A stretch of DNA of 64,000 bases from an uncultured bacterium (GTDB lineage Bacteria > Actinomycetota > Coriobacteriia > Coriobacteriales > Atopobiaceae). Location of the stretch: the NCBI GenBank assembly GCA_905215465.1, contig CAJMPT010000002.1:49253-113252 (forward strand), read 5' to 3'. Under the pieces are notes generated by a model. That model was not told where the DNA came from and did no database searches. It worked only from the letters and a program-made list of their open reading frames with translations. Shown piece after piece: positions 27,401-35,328 of this stretch; the stretch's first letter is position 1, and each line of letters begins with the position of its first letter. The translations under genes were made by a program, and so were the position numbers.

Positions 27401-27423
27401 TTCCCGCTGGTTCCCTCAGCCAT
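24412..27423 (-). CDS. Large SARP/BTAD-type transcriptional regulator
   Basis: A 1003-residue cytoplasmic regulator. From about residue 735 it has an OmpR-like winged helix (VEVCLLGTFSMKVDGK; DARTVLEYLLLKD; the wing near SSRLYQATTAIRGA) joined to a helical BTAD domain that ends near 960. This is the SARP layout. The N-terminal third resembles an AAA/STAND ATPase, but its Walker A position reads CAEPGLGGAKF, without the GKS/T that binds nucleotide. The middle is helical repeats. Coriobacteriia carry many large helical regulators of this kind. The ATG at 27423 has AAGGGG eight bases upstream; an earlier ATG at 27441 has no good site. No target is evident. Confidence 0.75.
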   Translation of the reverse strand: MAEGTSGKKGGRGAEGALRYEYTLARRIVANASTSSGHQMVGLCAEPGLGGAKFIEELKAGFGREKLLVRFRNFGTQDPERATRTLVRFSNGLAAEAAAPRMAVFLESLPPSDEAHVQRQVRAIRKVAQTCALVVISVLPEAEQLLEQLDEAVTLTTADLAMDLKTSLEAMAGGRTLARVTRGIQPLGECLAACGWKEGIGPLPPAYYKRCATAVSKMLRGTLAPDEQSIRAFMLLVGKGSLEGAASALGLFAEDYAYDLMRLTPLLGVSADLSTYDALGSDDLELLSACLGTVRDVGRAGELAASRAMRLLAQRGDFRRAMLVAEVAEPAVVHDLVLSYSSGFLNAGAWRLVRDALADEDACACTDPEHVKLVKQVLLALTRPSSRPAQRPHVPAGRTHRLDDATLRLFMEARGSQSRIRHLDGVTDDLGPVGRGLVLHLRALALIGKGRFSDVLALMGSSPDADVGGVASLLLAQDRAFCSLALGEVETAYSSVGEAEALATSLGCRGISSSVGALRCAARMVAGARVSAEEVAAAVLACEKCENSLGRALALGIAVLRDLKVGNDAQASLRGRLLARVGSQTGRGYAHDLSRVVCALAAARTGFGFDFGGDPWTCEDVGALADVVSAALSANGVAIVSPSPPSGVMWAIVLLSRDLGDVSSLLREQMPREWRARAAELEERWESAELECAASAETPPVPSGPLPTEGAEHRRVEVCLLGTFSMKVDGKLMADGRLDRRDARTVLEYLLLKDKMSARRYEVIAQVWPEDTMEKGSSRLYQATTAIRGAVKEIDPALDVFSVSKAQKSLALDRSLVSCDVNEFEAWAKLALERRDPATTIRAARRAEELYGGDLCRPTVDASGLISTRRAELRSLYVGALVAGADTALQTGRDGLAVSFGREAVGADDMREDAFMAYMRALKASGRGSEAAVEYEKYARRVVRLRKLPPSRELRDLASRTMGFSAQERYEHRRLLVEGEQEVEELPSELLGGEDDNRLLMQG

Positions 27424-27767
27424 GATTGGCCCCTTCTTCATTCAGGCACGTGCCTGGCCCTTTACGTGGGGAGAACCTAACACGCGAGAAGAGCGCGCAA
27501 CGGGAGGGGGCATCGCCGACAAGAGCGTGTTTGCATACCTGCTAGCGGTACGTATTCTGAAAGCTTTCTGAATTACGAACGCAAGCGTTCATAACTAAAC
27601 GTTCAAAGACACGTATAGGGATGCGCAGCGAGAAATTCAGCTTGTTATATGGCTATTTGAACGACACACGTTATTAGCTGGTATCAAAAGTACAAACGGT
27701 AGAAAGTTTTCCGCAGACGGTAGGACAACGGTGTCAAAAAAACGGCCAGATTTCCCGCCGACAGGCA

Positions 27768-27812
27768 GAGTTAACTCGGTCACAACCGAGTCAGTTTTGT
27801 CCGAGTTAACTC
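27768..27812. repeat. Nested GAGTTAACTC inverted repeat
   Basis: GAGTTAACTCGG and CCGAGTTAACTC are perfect inverted 12-mers at the two ends. Each holds the palindrome GAGTTAACTC, and an inner ACTCGG-TCACAA-CCGAGT stem overlaps the left arm. Another ACCGAGTT follows at 27816. The pattern fits a multi-site operator or a recombination site. Confidence 0.6.
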
Positions 27813-27897
27813 AAGACCGAGTTCGCCAGCGAGACTGCGGAGACAAGCGGCCGACCGAGCCAGACCAAACTCCCACGATCTTCTCCCGCACTTCTCG

Positions 27898-28001
27898 CCT
27901 ACCGAAAAATCGGTGGGTAAACGTGGAGAAGTCGTGGTTGCACAGCGGCGACCTGCGGTTATGTAATTGGTTGAGGAATTTACCTACCGTTTTTTCGGCA
28001 G
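27898..28001 (+). repeat. 105-bp accessory repeat, copy 1
   Basis: First of four same-orientation copies. Ends are inverted: CCTACCGAAAAATCGGTGGG on the left and CCTACCGTTTTTTCGGCAG on the right, each a small hairpin. The centre has GCGACCTGCGG and GGTTGAGGAATTTACC, shared by all copies. It lies between the SARP-like gene and the restriction-modification locus. Confidence 0.85.
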
Positions 28002-28017
28002 ACACCCCGCTCACAGG

Positions 28018-28057
28018 AGAGCGCCCACGGTGCTATTTCCTGCCCCGTGGGCGCTCT
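28018..28057 (-). terminator. Perfect hairpin, possible terminator of the small gene
   Basis: Thirteen-base arms AGAGCGCCCACGG and CCGTGGGCGCTCT with a 14-base loop, 28 bases past the stop at 28085. The T tract is missing, so termination is uncertain. Confidence 0.45.
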
Positions 28058-28084
28058 TAACCGGTTGGCTACATGGCGTTGCCT

Positions 28085-28423
28085 CTACCGCCCCCACTGC
28101 CGCAAGTCCGTTTCGCCCGCATCGTTTTCATCGGCAGGCGCAACTTGGGCAGCTGCGACCGCGCCCTCATGGGTTTGGCCATTAGCACGTCCCCTTAGCT
28201 CACGCACTTTTGCACGCACCCACGCAGCGGCCTTCGGCCCCTCTTTGATCACGAAAATGCCAGCACCAACAAGGGCGGAAACTGCAAGCCCCTGGACACG
28301 GCCGTCGCTTAGCCCGGCGACATACCCTTCCGCTTTTACAAGCCCCAGGTAGGACTCTGGCCCTCCGTGGCCTGCGGCATCCTTCGAAAGCACTGCATAC
28401 GACCAGTCAGATCGACCTCTCAT
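28085..28423 (-). CDS. Small protein of unknown function
   Basis: A 112-residue protein that begins MRGRSDWSYAVLSKDA. Residues 40-60 (GLAVSALVGAGIFVIKEG) are hydrophobic and could span or touch the membrane; the rest is Ala, Glu and Arg-rich. The ATG at 28423 overlaps the stop of the MerR-like gene in an ATGA, so the two are translationally coupled. I know no homologue. Coupling suggests it acts with the regulator. Confidence 0.6.
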   Translation of the reverse strand: MRGRSDWSYAVLSKDAAGHGGPESYLGLVKAEGYVAGLSDGRVQGLAVSALVGAGIFVIKEGPKAAAWVRAKVRELRGRANGQTHEGAVAAAQVAPADENDAGETDLRQWGR

Positions 28424-29343
28424 GATTTCGCTCCTCCGTCTCGTGAGTTTGCTGTCTCCCACGCCTCGATACAGCTCATTCCGTACTCTTTCACCGCATC
28501 AAAGCAGCTCAAGCCGCATCCGGCACCGCCCTCCAAATCAATTAGAAGACGTATATCTTTTCGTTGGAGGAGGCGGCGCGCGGAATCCGCAATTAGAAAG
28601 CGCGCAACCATCTCCTCGTCGGGGTCTTGGCCTGATCCCAAGCCCTCCCCATCAACCCCTGCAATCATCCACTCGGCGTAAAAATCGAGAAGCGACCAGA
28701 TGGCCCTCCTAACGGCTCTGCGATTAGACCGGTCAGTCCCCGAAAGATCAACAATCCGATGCGAAGCAGCCGCCCGCAAGGCTTTGGGTAGATTCCTTCT
28801 GGCCTCGAACAATCCACCACTGCACAGCTGACTAAGGCCACGATCCAAATCGGCCACAAGGTCCGACAGTTCTTCTTTGTTCATGCCGCCAGCTCGGCAA
28901 AACTCCGTCAGGGACTCCACGAGAGCTGATTTGCTCCCCTCCAAGAACGGCACCGCCGAAGCCGCGAACACAAGCGCGTCCCAGCCACACCCCAAGATCG
29001 ATCCCTCAATGGCTTTTGCGAACGCCAAACGACGTTCAATGGCGTCCCTCTCCCTCTCGAGCTCAGACACGAGATCCGATACAAGAGCTTTGGTATCCGC
29101 CCCGTCTTCTCGGGCTTTGCGGACGAGTTCAGCTGCCTCCGGAAGGGTCATGCCAAGCCCCTTATACTGGGAAACAACAAAGAGGACCTTAACGTCATCA
29201 TCTGAAAAGTGACGACGCCCCTGGGTGCTATCTTCGGGGTCCAGCAGACCGAGACCACCGTTGTGCCCGTCCGAATAGCAGAGCCGCTGGATATCCCTGC
29301 GGCTTAGGTTCATGAGCTCAGTGAGTTCGGATATGGTCCACAT
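28420..29343 (-). CDS. MerR-like regulator with long helical C-terminal domain
   Basis: A 307-residue protein. Residues 1-80 fit a MerR-type winged helix-turn-helix (TISELTELMNLSRRDIQRL, then GRRHFSDDDVKVLFVVSQYK and MTLPEAAELV). A coiled coil at about 85-115 could form the dimer. The remaining 190 residues are helical and match no sensor domain I know; they contain scattered Cys but no clear metal site. It is the first gene of a two-gene unit at the downstream edge of the restriction-modification locus. It could control that locus or the small protein. Confidence 0.7.
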   Translation of the reverse strand: MWTISELTELMNLSRRDIQRLCYSDGHNGGLGLLDPEDSTQGRRHFSDDDVKVLFVVSQYKGLGMTLPEAAELVRKAREDGADTKALVSDLVSELERERDAIERRLAFAKAIEGSILGCGWDALVFAASAVPFLEGSKSALVESLTEFCRAGGMNKEELSDLVADLDRGLSQLCSGGLFEARRNLPKALRAAASHRIVDLSGTDRSNRRAVRRAIWSLLDFYAEWMIAGVDGEGLGSGQDPDEEMVARFLIADSARRLLQRKDIRLLIDLEGGAGCGLSCFDAVKEYGMSCIEAWETANSRDGGAKS

Positions 29344-29443
29344 GGCGACCCCCTCTGTCGTTGACGAGAAACTAAACTGTTCACGTCATGCACAGCAAGA
29401 TGTGCCGCACCACCATAGAACACACACGGCTAATGCCCGTCAG

Positions 29444-30091
29444 CTAATCGTCGGCCGGAACCCCGATCGACTCGAGTTGATCGATGAACTTGAGCAGCAG
29501 TCCTGCCACTTCCTCATCATCGACGAACAGAGGAGCGCCCTGGGTGAAGTTCCCCTTCTTGTCCTTGGGATACCTGAGGTTAAACCCCGTCTCGTCAACC
29601 TTGGAGATGGAGTGGACGAATTCCCCCATGTTCTTAACCGCCCTGCGGTCCTCCGAGCAATCCCGTTTGGGCAGACGAGAGAGCAGCGAGCTCCAAAGAG
29701 AGTCCAGCTTATGGATCTGGCCGACACTGCCGCCAAGGCGCCTTATCGTCCTTTTAATCTCGAGCTCCATGCAGTGCCTCGTCATGTACAGGACGGGAAT
29801 CGGATAGGAGTGGTCGAGGAAGGCATAGTAGCCGGGGCCATCGGTCTCCGCCCGTCCGGCACGAGCCAAAACAAGGGCGGCGTTGGCAAACGACCTCACA
29901 AACTCAAGCTCGAAGCGGTCCTCCTTGTACTCCTCCTTCATCACGGGCGAGAAGGCAAGCGGGACGAAGTGCTTCAAATCAGGATCGTCAAAACCGTTCA
30001 TCTGGCTTCGCAGGATGGACCTCTCCGAGAACTTCGGAAACACATGATCATCGAAGGTGGCGCCATCCCGCCGCTCCTTCTCTTCGCCCAC
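29444..30091 (-). CDS. HEPN-like protein next to the restriction subunit
   Basis: A 215-residue protein. The segment LYMTRHCMELEIKRTIRRLG at 101-120 followed by HKLDSLW at 127-133 resembles HEPN-type helical domains that often sit in defence loci, where the pattern is Arg/His-rich helix, then H-x-L-x-x-L. A canonical R-x4-6-H ribonuclease motif is not clear; Arg105-His106 is the nearest candidate. The gene begins 26 bases after the res stop and is probably part of that operon. A role as a nuclease effector or immunity-type accessory is inferred, not shown. Confidence 0.5.
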   Translation of the reverse strand: MGEEKERRDGATFDDHVFPKFSERSILRSQMNGFDDPDLKHFVPLAFSPVMKEEYKEDRFELEFVRSFANAALVLARAGRAETDGPGYYAFLDHSYPIPVLYMTRHCMELEIKRTIRRLGGSVGQIHKLDSLWSSLLSRLPKRDCSEDRRAVKNMGEFVHSISKVDETGFNLRYPKDKKGNFTQGAPLFVDDEEVAGLLLKFIDQLESIGVPADD

Positions 30092-30117
30092 CTACGCCTC
30101 CTGACTCGCCAAGTCCG

Positions 30118-33100
30118 CTACTCCGTGCCCTGGATTACGGCCAGAAGATCCTCGTAGCCGTGAACAACGTCATAGCGAACGTCGCCCTCGGGCAGCCCGT
30201 CAAAGAGCTTTCGGGCGCAGGCAATCTTACCCTTCTCTATGTCACGCAGGGCGAGGCTGTCCATGCTGCCCTTTGTCTCGGCCACAAAGTACACGTGGCG
30301 AACGCTCCCCCTCTCAAAGGCAATGGCCCAGTCCGGAGCGTAATTGCCCACTGGAGTAGGTATCTGGAACGAACGGGGCAGCTTGGCGTAGACGGCCACC
30401 TTGCCCTCCGCAGAGTCCAGGTCGCGCGCAAAATCGCGCTCGCCTTCCGAGTCCCAGAAGACGTAGTCCTGGACGCAGCGCGTGGCCCTAAGAGCACGCG
30501 ACATGCTCTCTGGCATCCTCTCGCAGAAGATGTCGGAGTCGTAGCGCTCCTCCAGCCTGTGGTAAGTCACGTGATCAACCACCATCGTCGCCTTCTCGGC
30601 CAATATGCACCGAGAAACCTTGGCGATAAATTCCTCGGGGTTGTCGCGGAACATACGAAACTTAACCGGCATGATTCCCTTCAGAATGGCTGCGGCGCTG
30701 CGGCGCGTGATGCGAGCGGCCGAGGCAACCTCGCCAAGCAGGTCATACGTTGTGCCAGAGACATCCTCGCCAACCTCGTAGTCACGCCTGGTTTGCGAGC
30801 CGAAGGACTCGCCGCGCTCAAGCTCCTCGCGCGTCTGCGTCGACCGCTGGGAGGCCGAAGTCATGACGTAGGTCGCCTTGGTCACAAAGAGCTCGCGGTT
30901 GATACGATCAATGGCCTTGGCTCTGAGTTCTTCATCGTCGAAGTCCACGGTATAGGAGTGCTTTGAGTTGATGCGGTTCCAGAGCTCCTGGAACTCAGCA
31001 CGTTTGAAGTTGTTGTTGAGCGGGTTGTGGGCAACCTTGGCCCCCAGGCCATCGGACACCATACCGTCAAGCGCGTGCGGGTCGTAGACACTGCGCACGA
31101 GCCGCTCGATGTCGGCGCGGTAAGCGTAGAGATTCTCGGGCAGGTCATCCTCGGTAACATCCGCCATGCCGCGCTCTCTGAACACCTGAGTCGGCATACC
31201 TTCACGGTCCACCAGCCCCTTGCTCACCAGGGCAAAGTAGACGTCGTGGGCATCTTCGGCCGTAAGCACATACGGCGCAGGCTCGTCAGCCTGCACCGTC
31301 AGGCCAGTCAGGAACGCCTCCGTCACGGCCTTGGGACGATCGCGCAGGGCCGTGCGAATATCGCTCTGCAACGCCCGCGTAAAGTCCCCATAGCTCTCCG
31401 ACGCAATGACGGTGAGAGTGTTGACGCGCTGGACATCGGATTCGCCAAGGACCTCGAGGTCCTGGCGCTCACCTTCGCTGTTCACGCACAGGCGCAAGCC
31501 ACGGCCCACTTCCTGACGCTTGCCAGTCTCGGAGTCGGAGTGCTTGAGGGTGCAGATCTGGAAGACGTTGGGGTTGTCCCAGCCCTCGCGCAGAGCAGAG
31601 TGCGAGAAGATGAATCGCGTGGGCTCGTCAAACGAGAGCAGACGCTCCTTGTCCTTGAGGATGAGGTCGTAGGCGCTCTCGTCATCAGACTCGTCGCTAC
31701 CACGCCTGAGCTTCGAGTCCACCGAGCGGCCCTTCTTGTCGATGGAGAAGTAGCCCTTGTGGGTTGCATGGGCGTCAATGCCGCGAAGCCACTCTAGGTA
31801 ACGGCGGCGGCTCTCGCCGAGTCCCGCATCGAGCGAGGCATCAAGGCTCTGCTGTCCCTTGTCGTATTCCTCGACCGCACGAGAGTATTCTTCCTCGAAG
31901 ATGCGCCCGTACTCACCAAGGGACTCCTGACCATCCTCGTCGTACACGCGATACTTGGCCACCTCGTCAATGAAGAAGAGCGAGAGACACTTGATGCCGC
32001 GCGAGAAGAGCGCCTCCTCCTTCTCCAGGTGACTCTTGATGGTCTCCCGAATCTGAACGCGCCGCATGTCCACCTCGGAGGAGTCTCCATAGACCTCACC
32101 GCGGGCAAGCACGACGTCGTTGAGGAATCGCACGTAACCCGTCTGCCCCTCGGCGTCTGGCACGACCTCGGCAACGGTAAATCCGTCGCGGTATGCCTCG
32201 AGCTCACCGGAGGCGGGGTAAACGTCATCGTGCTCCATGAAGGTCGAGGTGCGTTTAGATACCGTCCCCGACGCATTGAGGCGCTTGTACTCAATGACAG
32301 CCTGGGGAGCCTTGTCTTTGCTGACCTTGATATCCTGCAGATAGAGGTAGCCATCCGTACCACGAGCTCCCTTGAGCTCAAAACCCTTGACCTCAATGCG
32401 CTTGACCAGGCGCTGGTTAAATGCGTCCAGAGCGTCCAGGGCGTAGACGGCGTCGTGATGGACCTTGTGCGTGGCCGAGTAGTTGAGGCACGCAAGGGGG
32501 CGGAAGCGTCCGATGCCAGCCTGCGTTGCCTTTCCGCCCATCTTCTGGGGCTCGTCCAGAATGACGATTGGATTGTTGGCGGCAATGACATCAATGGGCC
32601 TGCGGCTGCCAAACTCATCCCGCTCCGAGTACATGATACGGGCCTCCTTGGAGCGTCCGCCCTCCTTCATAGATGAGTTGAACGCCTGCATGTTGATAAT
32701 CATGACGTTAACGTCAGAGCTCGCGGAGAAACGGTCTATCTCTCCGAGGCGAGAGCTGTCATAGATGAAGTAGCGGATGGCCTTACCGTACTGCTCAAAG
32801 AAGTGCTGCTCAGTGTTCTTAAGCGACTTGTAGACACCCTCCCGAATGGCAATGGAGGGCACGACCACAATGAACTTGGTCCAGCCGTAGAGGCGGTTGA
32901 GCTCCAGAATGGTCTTGGTGTAGACGTAGGTCTTGCCCGTGCCCGTCTCCATCTCTACGTCGAGGTTCACGGGTGCCGGGCCCTTCGCCAACGAGTCGGA
33001 CTCCTCCAGGCGGTTGGAACGCTGGACCTTGCGGATGTTCGCGATCAGCGTGGCAGACCCCAGGGCTAGCGGGGCGTTGGCATAGCCTTCGCTCGCCTCA

Positions 33101-33267
33101 AGCTGAGCCTCAAAGCCCGCAAACGCCTTCATGCCGTTCTTGGTGGCACTGCGACCCAAGTCACGCAGGTATATCGCCGCTCCCGAGTTGGGCTGACCAG
33201 CAAAGACGTCCGTCACCGCACGCGCAGCATCAGTTTGGTAGGGCTGAATCTTGAACTTGAAGTGCAT
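30118..33267 (-). CDS. Type III restriction enzyme, Res subunit
   Basis: A 1049-residue SF2 helicase-nuclease. Type III enzymes translocate on DNA and cut when two unmethylated sites face each other. Walker A is METGTGKT at 106-113, the helicase box is ILDEPQKM at 236-243, and motif III reads YSATHK at 263-268. Motif VI is seen near REVGRGLRL-like KRQEVGRGLRLCV. The C-terminal endonuclease has APDW (Pro978, Asp979) and ETK (997-999), the PD-x(n)-ExK pattern. The start at 33267 lies nine bases after the mod stop. All key residues are present, so the subunit should be active. Confidence 0.93.
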   Translation of the reverse strand: MHFKFKIQPYQTDAARAVTDVFAGQPNSGAAIYLRDLGRSATKNGMKAFAGFEAQLEASEGYANAPLALGSATLIANIRKVQRSNRLEESDSLAKGPAPVNLDVEMETGTGKTYVYTKTILELNRLYGWTKFIVVVPSIAIREGVYKSLKNTEQHFFEQYGKAIRYFIYDSSRLGEIDRFSASSDVNVMIINMQAFNSSMKEGGRSKEARIMYSERDEFGSRRPIDVIAANNPIVILDEPQKMGGKATQAGIGRFRPLACLNYSATHKVHHDAVYALDALDAFNQRLVKRIEVKGFELKGARGTDGYLYLQDIKVSKDKAPQAVIEYKRLNASGTVSKRTSTFMEHDDVYPASGELEAYRDGFTVAEVVPDAEGQTGYVRFLNDVVLARGEVYGDSSEVDMRRVQIRETIKSHLEKEEALFSRGIKCLSLFFIDEVAKYRVYDEDGQESLGEYGRIFEEEYSRAVEEYDKGQQSLDASLDAGLGESRRRYLEWLRGIDAHATHKGYFSIDKKGRSVDSKLRRGSDESDDESAYDLILKDKERLLSFDEPTRFIFSHSALREGWDNPNVFQICTLKHSDSETGKRQEVGRGLRLCVNSEGERQDLEVLGESDVQRVNTLTVIASESYGDFTRALQSDIRTALRDRPKAVTEAFLTGLTVQADEPAPYVLTAEDAHDVYFALVSKGLVDREGMPTQVFRERGMADVTEDDLPENLYAYRADIERLVRSVYDPHALDGMVSDGLGAKVAHNPLNNNFKRAEFQELWNRINSKHSYTVDFDDEELRAKAIDRINRELFVTKATYVMTSASQRSTQTREELERGESFGSQTRRDYEVGEDVSGTTYDLLGEVASAARITRRSAAAILKGIMPVKFRMFRDNPEEFIAKVSRCILAEKATMVVDHVTYHRLEERYDSDIFCERMPESMSRALRATRCVQDYVFWDSEGERDFARDLDSAEGKVAVYAKLPRSFQIPTPVGNYAPDWAIAFERGSVRHVYFVAETKGSMDSLALRDIEKGKIACARKLFDGLPEGDVRYDVVHGYEDLLAVIQGTE

Positions 33268-33276
33268 CCGAATCTC

Positions 33277-35328
33277 CTAGATCACCTTACGGATGGTGCC
33301 GGGGCTGAAGGTCTTGAAGAGCTCTTCGAGGTTGGCTACGACAGCATCGTTGGAGAAGGACGCGTCACGGAAGACTGCGTAGAGGGGGCGCTCTTTAGCT
33401 ATGGCCTCCAGTGCGGCGGTGTCGACATCCTCATCGAAGCATGCGATGAGCTGACCGTCATTGACGTCGAAGCACGCCTTGCCACCGAGCTCGCGCTCGA
33501 CGATCTTTGCGGAGTACTCGATGCGAAACGCTGGCAGGACCTGAAAGAGGAGGTCGAGCGGAGTCGCACTATCGGCGGCGTTGTCGGCAAAGAGGTCGAG
33601 CGCGGCCTGCTCGTACTGCCCGGGCGTGGCGTATTCGTCCTTGAGGCAGGACTCATCCACGCGCAGCACGCGAAAGCCGATATCAGGCACGGGTTTGGGT
33701 TCTGCGCCGAGCTCCAGCTGCTCGTTGGCCTTGTCCACCTCTGCCCTGATCTTCTCGCCAGCACGGCGGATGCGCTCCTCGCCGACGTTGCAGAGGTTGC
33801 CCCACCCACCAGAAGACTTTTGGGGAATCTGGACGAGGATGAAGCGACGATTGCCGCCATCCTCGGCATTCTTGCGCATGACCGCTTCTGCCGTTGTGGC
33901 GGAGCCGGAGAAGAAGTCGAGGACGAGGGAATCCTTGTCGCTCGCAATGGTCAGGATGCGATCAAGCAGGCGCACGGGCTTGGGCGTGTCGAAGGGGGCG
34001 GAGTCTTCGAAGAGAGCTTTGAGCTGCTTCTTGGCTTCGTCTGTATGGCCGACTTCGGAGTAGGGCCATAGGTTGGTAGGCATCTTGCCGTCCATCTCAT
34101 CAAGATAGCGCTTACATGCCATGCCGCCACTGCCGCCGCTCGTAAAGTACAGAATCGGCCAGCTGCCTTCCTCATATCTTGCTCTGGCTCGTGCATAAGT
34201 AGTTTCATCGGGATTCACAAGCATGAGAGCTTTTACATCTTTGCGAATCTCACTAACCGGCAAATTGCAAATGCTGGCTCGACGCTCTTCGTCATGAATG
34301 TCAACCCATTTGTAATCAGCCCATTCACTCATTAGGCGTAGCATACTGTACCCGCCGAACGGCCGGTGCCGGCCGTTCGGCGGGTACAGCAGCTCGCCTG
34401 TGAGTGGATGCTGAATGGCGTATACCATCCCTTGGTGAGTTGCGGCTCCGGGGGCTGAAGCATCCCCCGCCTTCCAGGGACGAGGATCGCCATCGGGGCT
34501 CGAGTAGCGTTCGTCCATCTCGACGGTTCTGGGAAGCCTGCCTGGAACCCACTCAGGACTTTTTGAATACGCGAGGATGTGCTCGACTTCCGCGGGGATG
34601 CCCTTCGAATCGTTCCTCGGTGAGTAGGTTTTCTGCCAGGAAATATCGCCCACGAAGCAGGACGCGCCGAACACCTCGTCGCAAAGAGCGCGGAGATTCT
34701 TGGACTCGTTATCATCAATCGAGATGAAAATCGCCCCGTCATCGCTCAACAAATCCCTGGCCAGCATGAGCCTGGGGTACATCATCGAGCACCAGTCGGA
34801 GTGGAAGCGACCGTTGGACTCGAGATTGGCAACCAGGCGGCCGCCCTCCTCGTCGTAGTCGCCGCTCTCGGCGTCGTATTCGGCTCGCGTCTTGGAAAAG
34901 TCGTCGTCATAAACGAAGTCGTGGCCCGTGTTGTACGGCGGGTCAATGTAGATCAGCTTCACCTTGCCGGCATAGGTCTCGCGCATGATCTTGAGAGCCT
35001 CGAGGTTGTCGCCCTCGATGTAAAGGTTCTCGGTGGTGTCCCAGTCCTTGGACTTCTCGGGGCAGGGACGCATGGTCTTCTTGGTGGGGCGGCGCGCCTC
35101 GAGCTTGGCCTCGCGCTTGCCGGGCCAGGTAAACTGGTAACGCTCGCGCGGGCCGTCCACCACGCAGTCAGAGAGGTCATCTCTCAGCGCATCAAAGTCG
35201 ACGCTTAGAGCAATACCCCCCGCGGTCTTTGCCTCAGTCACAGCATCGGGGAACAGCGCCGCGATCTTGGCGATGTTCTCTTGCGTGAGGTCAGGGGTCT
35301 CCCGCCTTATCTTCTCCACCGTCGTCAC
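33277..35328 (-). CDS. Type III DNA methyltransferase, Mod subunit
   Basis: A 683-residue adenine-N6 methyltransferase of the beta class, which supplies target recognition for the type III complex. IEGDNLEALKIM at 104-115 and the catalytic DPPYNTG at 129-135 come first, and the S-adenosylmethionine loop DFFSGSATT at 471-479 follows, the beta-class order. The region between about 190 and 440 should be the target recognition domain. A 42-base near-perfect palindrome lies in the code for residues about 313-327. The stop of this gene is 9 bases from res, and its start overlaps the DUF4391 gene by four bases, so the locus is one operon. Confidence 0.93.
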   Translation of the reverse strand: MTTVEKIRRETPDLTQENIAKIAALFPDAVTEAKTAGGIALSVDFDALRDDLSDCVVDGPRERYQFTWPGKREAKLEARRPTKKTMRPCPEKSKDWDTTENLYIEGDNLEALKIMRETYAGKVKLIYIDPPYNTGHDFVYDDDFSKTRAEYDAESGDYDEEGGRLVANLESNGRFHSDWCSMMYPRLMLARDLLSDDGAIFISIDDNESKNLRALCDEVFGASCFVGDISWQKTYSPRNDSKGIPAEVEHILAYSKSPEWVPGRLPRTVEMDERYSSPDGDPRPWKAGDASAPGAATHQGMVYAIQHPLTGELLYPPNGRHRPFGGYSMLRLMSEWADYKWVDIHDEERRASICNLPVSEIRKDVKALMLVNPDETTYARARARYEEGSWPILYFTSGGSGGMACKRYLDEMDGKMPTNLWPYSEVGHTDEAKKQLKALFEDSAPFDTPKPVRLLDRILTIASDKDSLVLDFFSGSATTAEAVMRKNAEDGGNRRFILVQIPQKSSGGWGNLCNVGEERIRRAGEKIRAEVDKANEQLELGAEPKPVPDIGFRVLRVDESCLKDEYATPGQYEQAALDLFADNAADSATPLDLLFQVLPAFRIEYSAKIVERELGGKACFDVNDGQLIACFDEDVDTAALEAIAKERPLYAVFRDASFSNDAVVANLEELFKTFSPGTIRKVI
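34347..34388. repeat. 42-base palindrome inside mod
   Basis: Two perfect 20-base arms begin TGTACCCGCCGAACGG and end CCGTTCGGCGGGTACA around a central TG. The minus strand codes YPPNGRHRPFGGYS here without any frame change. Confidence 0.9.

Larger units (their letters stand above)
27424..28084. other. 661-base AT-rich intergenic region with several dyads
   Basis: No convincing gene is present. It contains a GAACGC-AA-GCGTTC palindrome at 27577-27590, an AACGTTCA at 27598-27605 that echoes the sites at 18.2 and 18.5 kb, a GAGTTAACTC dyad at 27768-27812, the first copy of the 105-bp repeat at 27898-28001, and a 13-bp perfect hairpin at 28018-28057. It marks the left edge of the accessory region. 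Confidence 0.7.

Noticed and set aside
27731..28060. Plus-strand frame of 109 codons across the dyads and repeat copy 1
   Set aside because: Frame is made by repeat sequence; no start signals and no matching frame in the other copies.
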